DNA from: Terebella lapidaria
Lineage: Eukaryota; Annelida; Polychaeta; Terebellida; Terebellidae
DNA length: 64,000 nt
Direction: 5' to 3'
Assembly: GCA_949152475.1 (NCBI GenBank)
Contig: OX424556.1
Coordinates: 14,442,664-14,506,663 of the forward strand
The position numbers were made by a program, and so were the translations under genes. Positions within the stretch are counted from its first letter, which is position 1. Every line of letters begins with the position of its first letter. Under the pieces are notes generated by a model. The model ran no database searches and was not told the DNA's origin. It saw only the letters and a list, made by a program, of their open reading frames with translations. Below, in pieces: positions 24,175 through 37,387 of this stretch.

Positions 24175-26415
24175 AATGCCTTAATAATATCGTCCCAAAT
24201 ACCTTTGATGAGGGAAAAGTTAGCTTCATTGTCATTGTGATTTTCAATGATAACAAAGGAATCATGGTTTCCAAATAAATTTCAAGTGGTTTGTCGATAT
24301 TACGATAGACTATTACAGTATCTACGTGCAGTCCAAGCAAAATACACACAACGTAACTATCGATCGATCAGCAACCCAGGTCACCACTATACACATACGC
24401 TGTAGTATCGATCATCACTGAATCCAAACACCATTAATTATGGTTTGTCGTTTAAAGCCTTTCTGTTTTACAAACATTCCACAAACCAGAGCCAAATACA
24501 TGTAAAAGCTGCTGCTGTCACAGCCAATCAATATTTTAATATAGTTTTTCATGGAATAAAATATTGTGTTATAAAACTATGTATTGTAAAGGGAACAAGT
24601 TTGTCGGTCATTGGGCCAAATTGCAGTCCCGAAACATGCATAATTCATTCATAAATCGGGTGAAGAAAACGAGATCACAAGATTTTGGCGTATTCATAGA
24701 ATTCAGTTTCGAATATGGAAGACAATGTGTAAATCTGTGTTCAATCAGGCGTCCTATAATTGATAGTCACGTGCCCCACCCAGTGTTATCACCGGGGCAG
24801 CACGCGAAGCACGAGACAAAAAGTCGACAAGCCCCTCGTGCTCATGCTGGTCACCTCGGTACCCATGGCACTGGCGTTAGGCCACCAAGGTCATCCCGCG
24901 CACCTGTTATACAGGCCAGGGCCTAGGATAGGGATGGTGAGTCAGGTAGAGGTCCTGATTTGAAATCATAAATACATTTCTCGTTAAGTATTTCTGATTT
25001 TATTGAATACAGTATATGAAGTACCAGTCATCTGTGATGTAGTGAGTTGAACATACATGTACAGTGACACAAATAAAAAGTCAACAACACATTTTGCTCA
25101 CGATATCCATGACCAATTATTTTATTGAACCAATAGACATAATTTTGTGTGCTTATCTCACTGATGTAACTTGTATTGTATTGAGCAGCAGTCCATAAAA
25201 CCGTCTAGCATCTGACATGTTAATCTGTAAGCAATATGTTGGTGATACCAATACCCAATCTGATACATAATGAGGATAGGCCTATCGCCCACATGATATA
25301 CCAGCAGTACTGACATGACACTATAATAGCTGTAAAACAGCTGACCTGGTGAGTCGGATGGCGAGGACACGACCTCACACGGCCAGAGGTCTCGAGACTT
25401 CAGCACTCCCGCACTTTTAGCTACTATTTGTATTTGTCAATGAACCAGCACAAACAGGTCCCGGTCCTCGCTAGTCCTGACCACCATATGCTCCACTCAC
25501 ACACTCTCATTACACCACACACGTCACCTAACCACGGCGACTTGGGAAAGCCAATCTGTAATCTGATAGGCGGAAAATGGAGTGACTACCGACAAAGCAA
25601 CTTCAGGTTATCTCCAATATTTCCGATGATGAACCTATGCAATTAGCGACAGGGGCTTGCGGGGAGTGTGTGGGCAACAGAAAATGGGTTTCCAGACCAG
25701 GAGAATAGCACCGCAAACTATAAACAGATAAACGTTGAAAACAACATGTATTTAAATCGAAAGATATACCAAGATCAGGATACATCATATAAAACGGTTG
25801 CGATGATGATATTAAAACATTCATATACATGTGCATATAAATAGAACTCGAACGTCAGAACATCTCCGAGTCGTATGGCCATCAACTGGAAGGTTAAATG
25901 GCATGCACTGGTGACCTACTGACAAAGTTTTGATTATTGCGTCTGGGTATGAATTTATTGCCTTTCGATTCAACCCGTTGACCTTCGAATGACCTGCGTG
26001 ATATTGCTCGGAAGACTGATTAGTTCCGGGCTGTGTAGTGACATTCCTGTATCACCCGTGGAATCAAACACATACGAGGGTAGCCAAAAACTTGAGCACA
26101 TTGGACATGCTTGAAATGCGGGGCATCATCCACAAACTAATGACTGACCTCCAACAAAACTTGATCTGACCCCTGCAACTGTGCATTTATATAGAAGTTC
26201 GAGGCACCTCCTCTACAACATGTGTAACCGAACAATCGTAAGTGCACAGTACTCAATGTGTATGGACAGAGTTACAGAAATCGAGTGGTGTCTCTCGTTG
26301 TTGCATCAACCTCGTGCTTTGGCTTGCCTTCACCACGAGGAAGATGAGGATGTTCGAGGGCCCGGGACACACACAACACGACGGGTATCTGGCAGAGTGC
26401 CAAAAGCGGGAAAGT

Positions 26416-26446
<31 letters not shown>

Positions 26447-27800
26447 GCGGGAGGGGGGAGGTGGTAAGGGGCATTTTTAGCCAGGTGTCGGCCGGTCTGA
26501 CCTTCCCAGTCGAGAGGAACCAGTTACTATTACATCTCTGACCTCGTGTCCCTAACACTGAGGTCGCGCTGTCCTGTCCTCTGTGCTGCCTCTATTCTTA
26601 TCCAAACAAACGCCGGTGAGGGAAGACAGGACGTGAGCACAAAAGGAGGGGAATTCCGCAGGACGTGTTATGCAAGGCGCGTGTCGGCACAAAGGGCGCC
26701 AGAACCGCGACATTTATTGCTTCCTTAGGAAGTGACATAACTCAGCAGGCTGCCACTGTCACAATGATAAGATCATCCTGTTTGCGGACTGAGCACTTTC
26801 TCTTTGATGAATGACCTCCCGGAGCGCCACAGCTGTGCAAAGAAAGTGATGAACCGACAAAGTTCACGACCTAGTTGGCCTGACTGACTCCACTCTCAAA
26901 ATACCCTCACATATACTGGAGTCAGGTTCAAAGGGTCACGGGGCTTAAACTTTGCCCCCACGTGGAAACTGATACCACAGCGCGCATGTACAGCGATGCA
27001 TGCCGCGCCATTCATCCATGGGACGTCTCGAATCAATTCAAAATACTGACGTTAGTAATTATATTTGCATGTATTGAGAACTTAGTCAAATGGCTACTTG
27101 TCTTCGTTTTGTACATGCCGATTTATCACATTGATACAATAGGCCATTAGATATACCTACATGATACATTAAATGTAGTGTACATGGAATAATGGGCTTA
27201 CCAGTATACTATGGATTCTTCACATATCTATAGATGCACAATTAACTCACATGACCATTCTCAATTCAGTTAACGCCCACACTTGTATATTTTTGTATGT
27301 GATTCTATAGATGAAACTTTTTTGCGAAGCTGTTATCCATTCAGAGAATTCACAGGGAGTGGCTAGTGTATCATTTCATTACTGCTGGCAAGCCAAGCGT
27401 GCAAACGACGTAACATTGACCCACATATCTGAGCGAGGTCTCTGCACTGGAGACACACATCCAGCGGTGCCAGTGTAGCAACAAAACAAACAGGCCACTC
27501 CGCCCGATAGGTACAGGACAGTCGGCGATATATTATGCACGGGATTTCACTTGGCTGTGAATGAGTAAGTCGTGAGATAAGGAATCATGAATGGAAAACT
27601 ACAACCACGTGACGGGGACAGCATTGCCACTAGCGACACGAGTTTTGCTGTTAACACACGTAGTAAAGTCGGTCCTACGTTTAATTGAGAAGTGTTGTTG
27701 GTTTGGGATATGTGCACTCCACCCGCGTTTGGAAGGACTTACATGCAATTATGTTTATCTTTGCAAGATCAATGCAAAAGTTCAATGAACTTTTGAAGTA
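24175..27800. other. intergenic DNA, one weak exon candidate
   Basis: No gene is supported. At 24773-24934 a GC-rich segment is open in two frames. The frame containing LVLMLVTSVPMALALG resembles a signal peptide and stops at an ATG followed by GTGAGT, a good splice donor; I could not find a downstream exon. Another GC-rich patch at 26320-26460 ends in (GT)n and poly-G. Confidence 0.35.
26414..26447. repeat. (GT)n-poly(G) tract
   Basis: An alternating GT run passes directly into about 18 consecutive G. Such tracts are prone to assembly and replication slippage. Confidence 0.9.
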
Positions 27801-30227
27801 TTGTTTGTATTTAGGACTGAATGTTTGTACATTGCATATATATTTGACAAATCACGGCAGACACAAAACAATATTGCCATTTCACTTTATTATGATGAAT
27901 GCAACGAAGTGAAACAAATGCTACAAACATTAGCTGGAGTGACCATACATTAGTTCTCACAACATTGCAACAAAGACAATTTGATAACAAATCCAAATGC
28001 ACTTCAAGTTCTGAATACTTCTTCATCATTTACATATATCAGTTTGATCATGTAGTAATTACATCGTACCAGAAAAAATAAAATACGTTACATACTGTTG
28101 ATGAATAGAAAAGTAACTTTTTTCTGGAGCGAGGATGTACATCATGGCAACATAGTGAGTTTTTTTTCTTTTGTTCTATGTATGTCTTGGTAACTTTTGA
28201 AAAACTACATCGAAAAACGTGTTTCTCACACAAAACGCAATAAAACCAATATTATAAAAATAATTTAGTATCTTTATACATCAACATCAATAAATAATTT
28301 TGTAACAGAATACAATATTTCGCGAATATATTAATACAAAAGCACTAACACTCTAATGCTACAAACTACTTAAACAGATGTACACTGGTTGTTCCTGGTT
28401 GTAACATTCTGGTTACACTCCTCAGACTCCTGACATAACCTTACACTGTCCGTGATACAGGTGGGTGAATTTCTACAGGGCGATATAGCAGAATACAGGG
28501 CAACGGTAATAAACAGGACCCTCTTGAACTGCAGTTATGTGGAAGATAGTCAAGAATCAAGATATTACTACCATGCACTCCAAAAATGCACCCTAACTAG
28601 CAAACTTGTTACCAGCAGTACAGTGTAGTAGCTAGTGTAGTACAGTGTAGTAGCTAGTGTAGTACAGTGTGGTAGCTAGTGTAGTACAGTGTGGTAGCTA
28701 GTGTAGTACAGTGTGGTAGCTAGTGTAGTACAGTGTAGTAGCTAGGATACTGTAGTACTGTACTTTAGTGATAATATTCAACAGAACAGTTCAAGGGAAT
28801 ACACAAACCATTGTGGGTTAGTTGACAGTGTTATTTGTCATACATGTGTACACAAAACTACAAGGTCGCATCCTTCCATTTTGCATTCTTTTTATTCACT
28901 GCAATGTTCTCACCCCACAGTGTACCCTGGCAGCCAAATTTAAACACTATTTTTAATTTCCTACGTGAAAAATTTCCTAGATCATCAAGTGGACAGTCAT
29001 CAGAAAGTGTATGGGGCTTTGCTCCTAAGCTGCTGATAAATATCATGTTCTTCGCTACGGAATTTGGAATCATTTAAATAACAAATGAATTTACTGAAAA
29101 AACAGACCTCAACGCCAAAATGATGATCAATCATTTATCATGCTTACAATGAATATCAGCAAATCTTCACATATGACAGTACTTGGGTGATAGTTGATTT
29201 AAATTATTTAATTAACATACAAGGCACTTATGCAAAACACAATCACGTACGAACGAAAACTGCTAAACAATCAATGCCTGCCAATACCAATTGTCATACT
29301 TCAGTTACTATATAGGTACAAAAAGCGACAAACTACTAAATATAACTTGCATTTGTGTGTGCATTGCTGGAGTGTCAAAATTTTACCAATACCTGAACAG
29401 GCAAGTTGGTAGAGCAGTTCTCGCCAGTCAAGTGCTTTATAATCTACAGAGTTAGCATCAAAACACAATACCAATACCTTAACTTCGACAGTGTTAAAGC
29501 AATAAACTCACAAACCCTCATTCAAAGATGATTACCAGTAATATATACCAGCATTCTCAAATGAGAGACAAACAAAATAATTTTGAAGATTATGAAATGA
29601 AACAAAAAGAAAGAATGAAATGGCATTATTCAACTTGCATATTTAAATACTTGCACATTATGTACAATATTATGTACAGTACAGTCACACTTAATTACAA
29701 TAATCATTCACCAAGTTACAAGAAATCTGTAAGCTGAAGCAAATTGTCGTAGCAACCTTCCTGTTGTAGAAACGAAGGCAGCAACGTCAGTGACGGACGC
29801 GTACATGAACAGATATGCGGCAACGGCAAAATTGTGTATTTTTGATGCTGATCCATTATATGCGGAGAATTCTCTGCTCTGAGGAGAGCAGGCATCCTCT
29901 CGGTGAAATAACCAAGATTTCCTATTTTGATACAGTTCCATGGGTATCACTAAGGCCAGTTCCACGCATGTTCACCAAAATGATAATCCAACTGTCCAAC
30001 AGAATGCAATGGTCCGTGAGCAACCACAGGTTGCCTCACATAACAAGCAGTACATAACAGAAACGATTTGTATGGCACACGTCAAATGTGTGATGCTGCT
30101 GCTGTCGTGATGCCAAAATAAATGAATGTGCATAACAATATATACGTAACGGCACGGTGAAAACAAGCGACACGTGGAAAAGCGATGGAACTGAAGTGGA
30201 AAACAATTACTTAAAGATGGCCGAACA
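27800..30227 (-). other. probable TFAP4 3' UTR and downstream DNA
   Basis: This AT-rich stretch follows the TFAP4 stop codon on the minus strand. Minus-strand AATAAA signals (TTTATT on the plus strand) occur at 28891-28896 and 27886-27891, so a transcript end at either is possible. It holds a 22-bp tandem repeat at 28618-28745. The short frames inside it match nothing. How much is transcribed cannot be told from sequence. Confidence 0.35.
28618..28745. repeat. 22-bp tandem repeat
   Basis: GTGTAGTACAGTGTAGTAGCTA repeats five to six times, with a G-for-A change in the middle copies. It lies in the possible 3' UTR of TFAP4. Confidence 0.9.
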
Positions 30228-33200
30228 TTAAGATCGCCTGATGAGTACACTTGTTTTGTTGAGAAGCTGAGGCAGCTGGATGTCGCTACAAGAGGTCAGA
30301 GACGACACTGGGCCGGCGTGTAACAATTGAAGTGGCACGTGGATCTGTTCCGTGCTGGGGCAGGTGGTCACACAGGGGCCATGACTGGTGTGCAGACCGG
30401 GGTGTGACAGCACGTACTGGGCTTGTGGTGGCAGCATGCCGGCCCCCGGCACGGACACACACACGGCTGGACAGGGCGCTGACGCCGGCGACACCTCACA
30501 GTCCATGGCACAGGCTGGCGAGTCCCGGCCAGACGATGTATCTGAGCGACTGTCCTCGTACGAACTGTCAGAACCGCTCTCGTCACTGTTTGGAATGCGC
30601 GAGTCTGTGCCGACCGACGGCACAACGCTCTCCTCCAGACGCTCGGTCAGCATTCGGTCACCTTCCAGATGGCGAATCGCTTCCATTATGGTATCCAGAT
30701 TGCGACGAGCAAGTGATCCACATGTGTTGATTTCTTCAACGAGGAACGGCGCGACTAGTGTGTTGGTTTTGGAAGGCGAGGAGGAGCTGGAGTACGGGTG
30801 AGGGATGTACTGTGCTGCCTCTGTGTCCTTGTCCCACTTACTCACCATCATCTGGAAACAAGAGAACATTCAGTTACACAGGCTACAATCCAACTATTGA
30901 AAAGGTATACTTGCTACAAGATACAATCCTGGATCTTATTTAATCAGATGACTTGAATGGTACTTACAGGGTCAGTGGATGGTTGTGCCATCTGCTCTGC
31001 TGGCTCTTCGTCGATAGTTGTACACAGCAACTGACAAGGTCTGTCCTCCACGAGATGCTTTGTGTCATCACTCGAGTCAGCCTCAGTCCGGGAATCTGCA
31101 GCTTCTTTGGGCTTGTAGATATGATCCTCACTTTCCACACAAGCCAGGCCTATACCCTCATCTGACGATTCTGCAACAACACAACATGAGCCTTTCATTT
31201 ACTTCACCGAGGATCAATACCGAACCAAGAATATTTGACAGTTGATCAACATTTTATAATCAAATTTTCTACTGCAACAAGCACATTATAGGTAATTCCT
31301 TACCAGTGTCGCGTTTTTTTCGCTTAGGTGGCGGAGAAGGCGGTGCTCCATCTCCCAAATCTGGATTCTGACCAAGCTCACGTAGTAATTGTTGCAAGCG
31401 ATCATTTTGGGCCAGGATTCTAGATTTCTCTTGCTCCAAATGGCATATGTAGTCTGATGCATGTTGCAATATTGCTGCCTGAAAGTAAAAATATAAAGCC
31501 TTGAAATACTTTATTTACACACAATTCAATTACGTTACCCTTTTAGCTAACACATTTCTCAGCACACAGAAATTTCATTCTCTTCCAGGCCCTCGAGTTC
31601 CTAGAAATAGTTGCACAAGAATTTTGGCACACAGCCAAAACTGGACGATGGAAAAACTGGGACAGCAGCAATCATGTTAGTGGCAATGAGGCCGTCTGCT
31701 CCAGTTCCAGGCACAGCTGGCCAAACAGGCACCCAGAAATAGGCCACATATGTCTAGCTTGCTGTAAAACCACCACCAGTGGAAACATGCCCAGACATAA
31801 AAATCCTTTCACACCTGTTAGTAAAGTTCATTTCAGGGCATCCTATTAATGTGACAATGCAGCTATGTGACAAGGTAAACATATGTTTTTGCACATATTT
31901 CACGCATGATTGCAACTCTGCTCATAATATGTGTAAAACCAATGGTCATTTAGTCATGAAACTTTCAAAAGCAAAAAGTTCATTCGAATTGTTTGACAAA
32001 CTATGTTCATTCACATTGAGTTATCTTTTTGTCAACTAAGCTCAACAGGCGTCAGTTGATATTTGCATAGATATGAAATTAAAGTCGATCCTGGTCATGA
32101 ATGACAAATGCACTGTTCCACCCCTCACATTGACTGCACCTCTGCCAAATGAAGACCTTGAGATGCATTGGTATTTGCTTAAATAAAGTTGATGGCAGAG
32201 ATCTACCATTCATCTATATCAAGCTAGCGAAACCACTCCACTATATCTTCACTGAAGAAAGATGGTATGCAGAGCATTCTTTATGTACACAGTAAAGCAG
32301 ACACATGACGCCCAAAGCAAACTACATGGTATTTGAGTGCATGTGAACTTCTATCCTGCCGAGGCCACTGGCCCAGAAAACACATGGTTCTCAGTTATCA
32401 CACACTGATAACAGACAATACACAAATAGAATCAAACAATGAATAAGTCACAGAAAACTAAACAAATAGGTATATATCAGTTTGAAATAATTTTAGATCT
32501 ATTTAGATATAGATTTAGTTTCTACCTTGCTCAGTTTTTCGGCACCATTGTGTGGAATAATCTCTTTGAGTGTTTGAAAGCCAGTGTTGATACTCTGCAT
32601 GCGGCGCCTCTCGTTGCTGTTCGCAATCTCTCTCCGCATTCTACGCTCCTGCTCCATTTGGATTTTCGGAGACATTGATCTGTAGAATAAAGGGATAAAA
32701 CTATAAAATATTAACAAACCATATGTTGATTCTATTTTGAAACATCTAAAATCACATCACATAAATATAGATGCAGCATACTATAGATCTAGATCTACTA
32801 ACTAGAACTAACTAGCAGTCTGAGCAACGCGATTTAAATATAATCAGGGTAATCACTAATGGGCAATGATGTATAAGTTAGATGTACCTAATGGTTCAAT
32901 AATTGCACTTGGATTAGATATTTTAGAATGTGAATGTGTGCAATGGTCATGGAATGGTGAGAAAGCATCATGAATATGTGCACAAGCTGTTTAGTGCGCA
33001 ACAAAAAGACTTTTTGTGCACACTGACTTGGCACTGCCCTTTTCGTACCGCGCCTAGCGGACCTCGTGGTTCGTGCGGCGCGCGGTCCCGTCCAGCTGAT
33101 TGCTGGGTGCGTTGACTGTCTGTTGTGAATTTTGTGATCTGATCTACTGCCAAGTCTCGGCTCACCCACTCACGTGCCAGCTAGACTCTACTTAGACTGT

Positions 33201-33515
33201 TAGACGGTACTTACTGACAAAACACCTTTTCTTACCTCACAGATATATTATCCATATTCTGCGTGTAAACGATATCAAGGTAGTACCATCTGTATCCAAT
33301 ATACTAGTAACCAAATGAAATGTACGAATATTTTGAGAACGAACACCCACCACACAAAACATGAGCACATGACCATCACACAGCATCACCAGCCTCGTGT
33401 TCGCAAAATATCAACAAACTTACCGAGGCGGGAGACTTCCAACTTCGGGGTCTCGTAATCTCATTTCTTGCCAACTGCGACGTTTTTCTGCTCCTCTCTG
33501 ATAGAAAGAGGACAT
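30228..33515 (-). CDS. TFAP4: TFAP4 (activating enhancer-binding protein 4), bHLH-zipper transcription factor
   Basis: A nuclear bHLH-leucine-zipper factor that as a homodimer binds CAGCTG E-boxes. Five minus-strand exons join in phase: 33515-33424 (ATG at 33515), 32679-32526, 31478-31304, 31170-30968 and 30851-30228 (TAA at 30230-30228), giving 415 codons plus stop. All introns are GT-AG. Exon 2 holds the basic-helix-loop-helix, with RREIANSNERRRMQSIN nearly identical to vertebrate AP-4 as I know it. Exon 3 continues helix 2 (AAILQHASDYI) into the first zipper (HLEQEKSRILAQNDRLQQLL) and a basic PPPKRKKR nuclear-localisation stretch. Exon 4 is acidic and opens with the conserved DEGIG. Exon 5 has RRNLDTIMEAIRHLEG, matching the vertebrate C-terminal block. 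The second zipper of vertebrate AP-4 is not visible. The start codon is the only ATG in exon 1 whose frame meets exon 2. Confidence 0.93.
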
Positions 33516-33656
33516 TCTACGCGAATATCCAGAAATATATCCACTTTTAGTCCAGAATTACTGATAATATTCTCAGTAATCTAGTTCCGTATGCACACTG
33601 TTTCCCACGCTGGGCTGTTTGGTTGTAAGCCACTTTACAAGAATGAGTTGTGAATA

Positions 33657-33677
33657 ATTTGGCGGGAAACAGCTGTT
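33657..33677 (-). promoter_or_regulatory. E2F-type site fused to an AP-4 E-box, upstream of TFAP4
   Basis: TTTGGCGGGAAA at 33658-33669 is a full E2F consensus and is directly joined to the palindrome AACAGCTGTT (33668-33677), an AP-4/MyoD-type E-box. It lies about 145 bp upstream of the TFAP4 start codon, where a core promoter is expected. A second E2F-like GCGCGGGAAA is at 33927-33936. Binding is inferred from motif identity only. Confidence 0.55.
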
Positions 33678-34571
33678 ACCGTCACCAGCAATTTATGCAT
33701 ATATTCCTACGCGCATCTATATTTTGATTTTAAGGTAAAATTTCAGCGGAAATTTATGAGCTCCACGACGAGATAACGAATTGTTTGCTCTATCAGAATC
33801 AAGTCTTTCATACATACAATTGAACGAACTATTTCAAAGATTCAACCTCACGGAAAAATCAAATCATTCCACATTGACATGAATGGCACTAGTTTCATTG
33901 CGGATACAAGTTGAGTTTTGTCTCGAGCGCGGGAAATTATCTCCAGCTGGGAAAGTTGTTCCGCCCCCCGTGTGTACTACTATGGAGAATTCACCTCATC
34001 CTAAAAATACATTCCTATTTGATCTAAAGTTATCCATATAAATCAACATATGTCACAATCTAACAATAGTCGCTAAGTTTTGTACTTAGGGGTCATAAAC
34101 ACAATATCCAAGAAGCGTATGTATGGTCATGCATTCCTACAAAACATGTTGTGCATGGGTATAATTCTCCCTAGACGCAGCACATGTCTAGTCGAACATC
34201 GTAGTGAAGACATTGCCAAATACGTCAATCAAATCAGCTGAGCCATATCATATGAATTACTTGCTGCAATTTCATTGGATAGCGCTGGGATATATTTACG
34301 CCAACGTGCGTATAGTGCGGGGGCGTAATAACATGGTTGAAACAGCTGTTTCTGTTTACAAATATGAAAATAATCCAGCAAAATATAGAAAAAATTGGCC
34401 ATTTGTAAATAGGCCTGTGAGATCTACATACATGTACTTATAGAAAAATTCTGGATAGGCCTAGCTATGGCTATAAAATTTCTCAAGTGGATCTCAAGTG
34501 GAATGGCAACGATTCGATCAAATAATAACATTGTCAAATTGCTAATTTGTTGTTGTTGTAGGGGTTTATTT

Positions 34572-34591
34572 GGGGGGGGGGGGGGGGGGGG
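34572..34591. repeat. poly(G) tract
   Basis: Twenty consecutive G in the TFAP4-GLIS2 intergenic region. It could form a G-quadruplex or be length-variable. Confidence 0.9.
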
Positions 34592-35337
34592 TAACGTGAA
34601 TAATTATTATTGTTGTTTAAAAAATATTTTTATATGTCCTAGTTTAGAAGATACAATTTTGGGCGATGTTCAATGGAAATATATAGATATTAGAGATTTC
34701 GTAAGTTATTCCGATATGATACAGCCTAAATGAGTATCATTTTGTGTAGGCCTCTACATGTAGCATTGCGAAGCACTAGTAGTATGTAATATGGTCGGAT
34801 TTCGTCAAGTTTGTTTCGTCAGCACGCTCTGGGAAACTTTTTTTTTTACGTTCGAACACAAATACGCACTTACATGATGCTATTTAACACAACCGATCAA
34901 TTGAGTGAAATATATGTATTGAACTGCAATGGGGTGTGATAGCGCTACGTTATGATGGACCGTTACATGTGCAAATGGATAAACCTTCCCGCCATTACTT
35001 TTGCCGATGACTGTAGTTCTCACTACTTGACGGTGCTGCTCTCTGGCGAATATTATAAAACGAAACCGAAAGAATGAAAATTGGGCAAAACTGGACCCCA
35101 CTTGGATGTGTAAATATTTGGCATGATCAGTGATAATATACAATCTACGTTAAGATCGCACACCTTTATATGCATTCTTACATTAATCTAGTAGATCTAG
35201 ATTTATCGTACAAGTATTTCAGTCACCCTGGTACCGTAGCCAACGACCCATTCAACAACATTTGGCTGATTTGAGTGATAATATGGTGTTTTAAGAGCCA
35301 TTCCTGGCAAGGTGTTTTACGGGATAATGACATTGTT

Positions 35338-35396
35338 CCGACACCCCACTGTTCCGACACTCCACGTTCTGTTCCGACACCCAATGTTCCGACAAT
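35338..35396. repeat. short tandem repeat, GTTCCGACA motif, 4 copies
   Basis: GTTCCGACA recurs four times within about 60 bp, each followed by variable CCC/CTCC/CCC/ATC spacers. No function is evident. Confidence 0.8.
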
Positions 35397-37387
35397 CAGT
35401 AGCGCACCGGCTATCTGCTCGCAACTGTTATCTAACTGTATTAAAGATAAACCCGGGTGTTTAGTGAAAAAATTAAAACACTGAGATTTGGCAGAAATTT
35501 CAAATATAGATCTACATGCAGAATAATGTTCTTCAATGCAAGACGTGCAAAAAATGATCTGTCACCATATCGATCTAGAACTAAGGTGTGCCAATGAGCC
35601 CCAAAGGTTGAAAAAAGACATGTTTTATGTAGCTGAGCACGCTCAAATATTTAAACACATCGCACATACAATGTACCGTACACCAGTCATAGGATCCTAA
35701 ATTATCTGTCAAATTAATTGGTATATTCAGAATATATTTCTCCATGACAATTGACAAAAATAATACATGTTTAAGGACCTTCAAAGAAATAGTTCCATTC
35801 AACTTTCAGACATGGTTCTTGTAGGCTTGTTATTGTACCGTTAATTATTGCAGATATGCAGCCAAGTATAATGATTCATGTCTGTTCTTACTTGATATAA
35901 AACACTGAGATTTTTTTGATATTTTTCCAGAATATGTCAAAAAAATTATATCTCACCATGCTAATTTTTGAGGTACCCTTCCTTATATTTACTATATATA
36001 TAGGCTAGGAATTTTGCAGTGTTTTCGTTAAGAAAAAAGTTATTAGAGACAAATACCACCATAAGACCAAAATCAATATTTAAAAGAGGACTTCCTATCA
36101 AATTCGAACGGAATTTAGTAACAAATTAGTTTCACACATATGAAGTATTTATTCAGATGACTTCAAAATCAAAGAAATCATTTTTTTTAAAACTACTATC
36201 GGATTTAAAATGAAATGAACATAAACATAGCGGGCCACCCACTCCAACTGGGGAGAATGAATGAGTAGCAACTGATGACGTCATTGTTTTGATGATGCCT
36301 CGGGCAACGGAACAATTCCAGGATCTTTGGTTCCAGTAGAATGAGCCACCTGTCGAGGCTTCTCTCAAAACAATGATGTCAAAGAAATTTACGTCATGCT
36401 TGATGTTTCTGTCAGCCATGCACTGCCATGTGGCTCATGTACGACAAAATTTGCAGATTTTCGGTGTTTTTGATGTTATATCTTCCGTACGATTCGTTTG
36501 TACTGAACAAATATATACATATTTTCTTATGTGAACGAAGCTTAGAGTCTTCTCCATTCAAATGCATTGAAATATATTTGCTATATGGAAGTTTTAACCG
36601 TAAAATCCTGGGTCGAAACCAATACATATTGATAGGAATCCTCCTTTAATAGTTATGAAAATTTTGTAATATTGATGTAGAGTACGTGTTGTCAAATGTC
36701 TGTATTTTCATCAATGAAAAAAAGTATGGATCACTGCGCTCAGTGTTAGTTGCAACGATAAATACATGTACTCTGTATGTCTTGCCGGAATTCAACTAGC
36801 CGCATGGTTTTATGTCGCTTATGTGTTATCAGAAGTCAAATGGAAATGAAATAATCAAAGAATATTTATTATTTTTTTGGAAATTTGTGTAGAATTAATA
36901 GATGATGAAAAATGAGCATGTCGCCGGCTTGTTTTCTGTGCATGGACAGATTTGTACAAGCATGTCGTGTCTTGTAATGATGCATACGATATGTGTTTTA
37001 AAGGAATTCAAGTTTCCGTGGTGTGTATTGTCCATGAATCTATACCATATTGGAAAGTCACATTTTCTCTGGCCGATTTTCTCTGGCCACAGCCATATTA
37101 ATATCGACACGCTGTGCCTTGTATCGATACATACCCGAATGCCGTACAGTAATTCCTTGTTTTTTGGAAGGTTATCAGAAGCTCAATTGTAATGGATTAT
37201 ACAAAATCCATTGACCTCAAACTGCGAAATCAAAATGTCACAAAATATTCTGGACATCAAAACTGCAAAATTTCCAAGCTGCGAAAATTTCACGTTTTAC
37301 AGTAAATTTACAGTATGTATTGTATTTAATACATTCACTAAGTAACAAAAAAACTGGTCAGATTGATGGTTATTCACATTGCATGAT

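Larger units (their letters stand above)
33516..37387. promoter_or_regulatory. divergent intergenic region between TFAP4 and GLIS2
   Basis: About 3.9 kb separates the two divergent start codons. CAGCTG, the AP-4 core, occurs at 33670, 33944, 34235 and 34343 here, and at 33093 in TFAP4 intron 1. The 34343 copy is the centre of a perfect 14-bp palindrome (34339-34352). A poly-G run lies at 34572-34591. A short tandem of GTTCCGACACYCCA-like units is at 35338-35396. The remaining DNA is AT-rich, and the short frames in it match nothing. Confidence 0.45.

Noticed and set aside
30332..30801. plus-strand open frames of over 130 codons
   Set aside because: Antisense shadows of the last TFAP4 exon, which has family-level similarity on the minus strand.
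32888..33180. separate minus-strand gene in TFAP4 intron 1
   Set aside because: Frames are short and without similarity; the CpG-rich spot might be a promoter element but does not support a gene.
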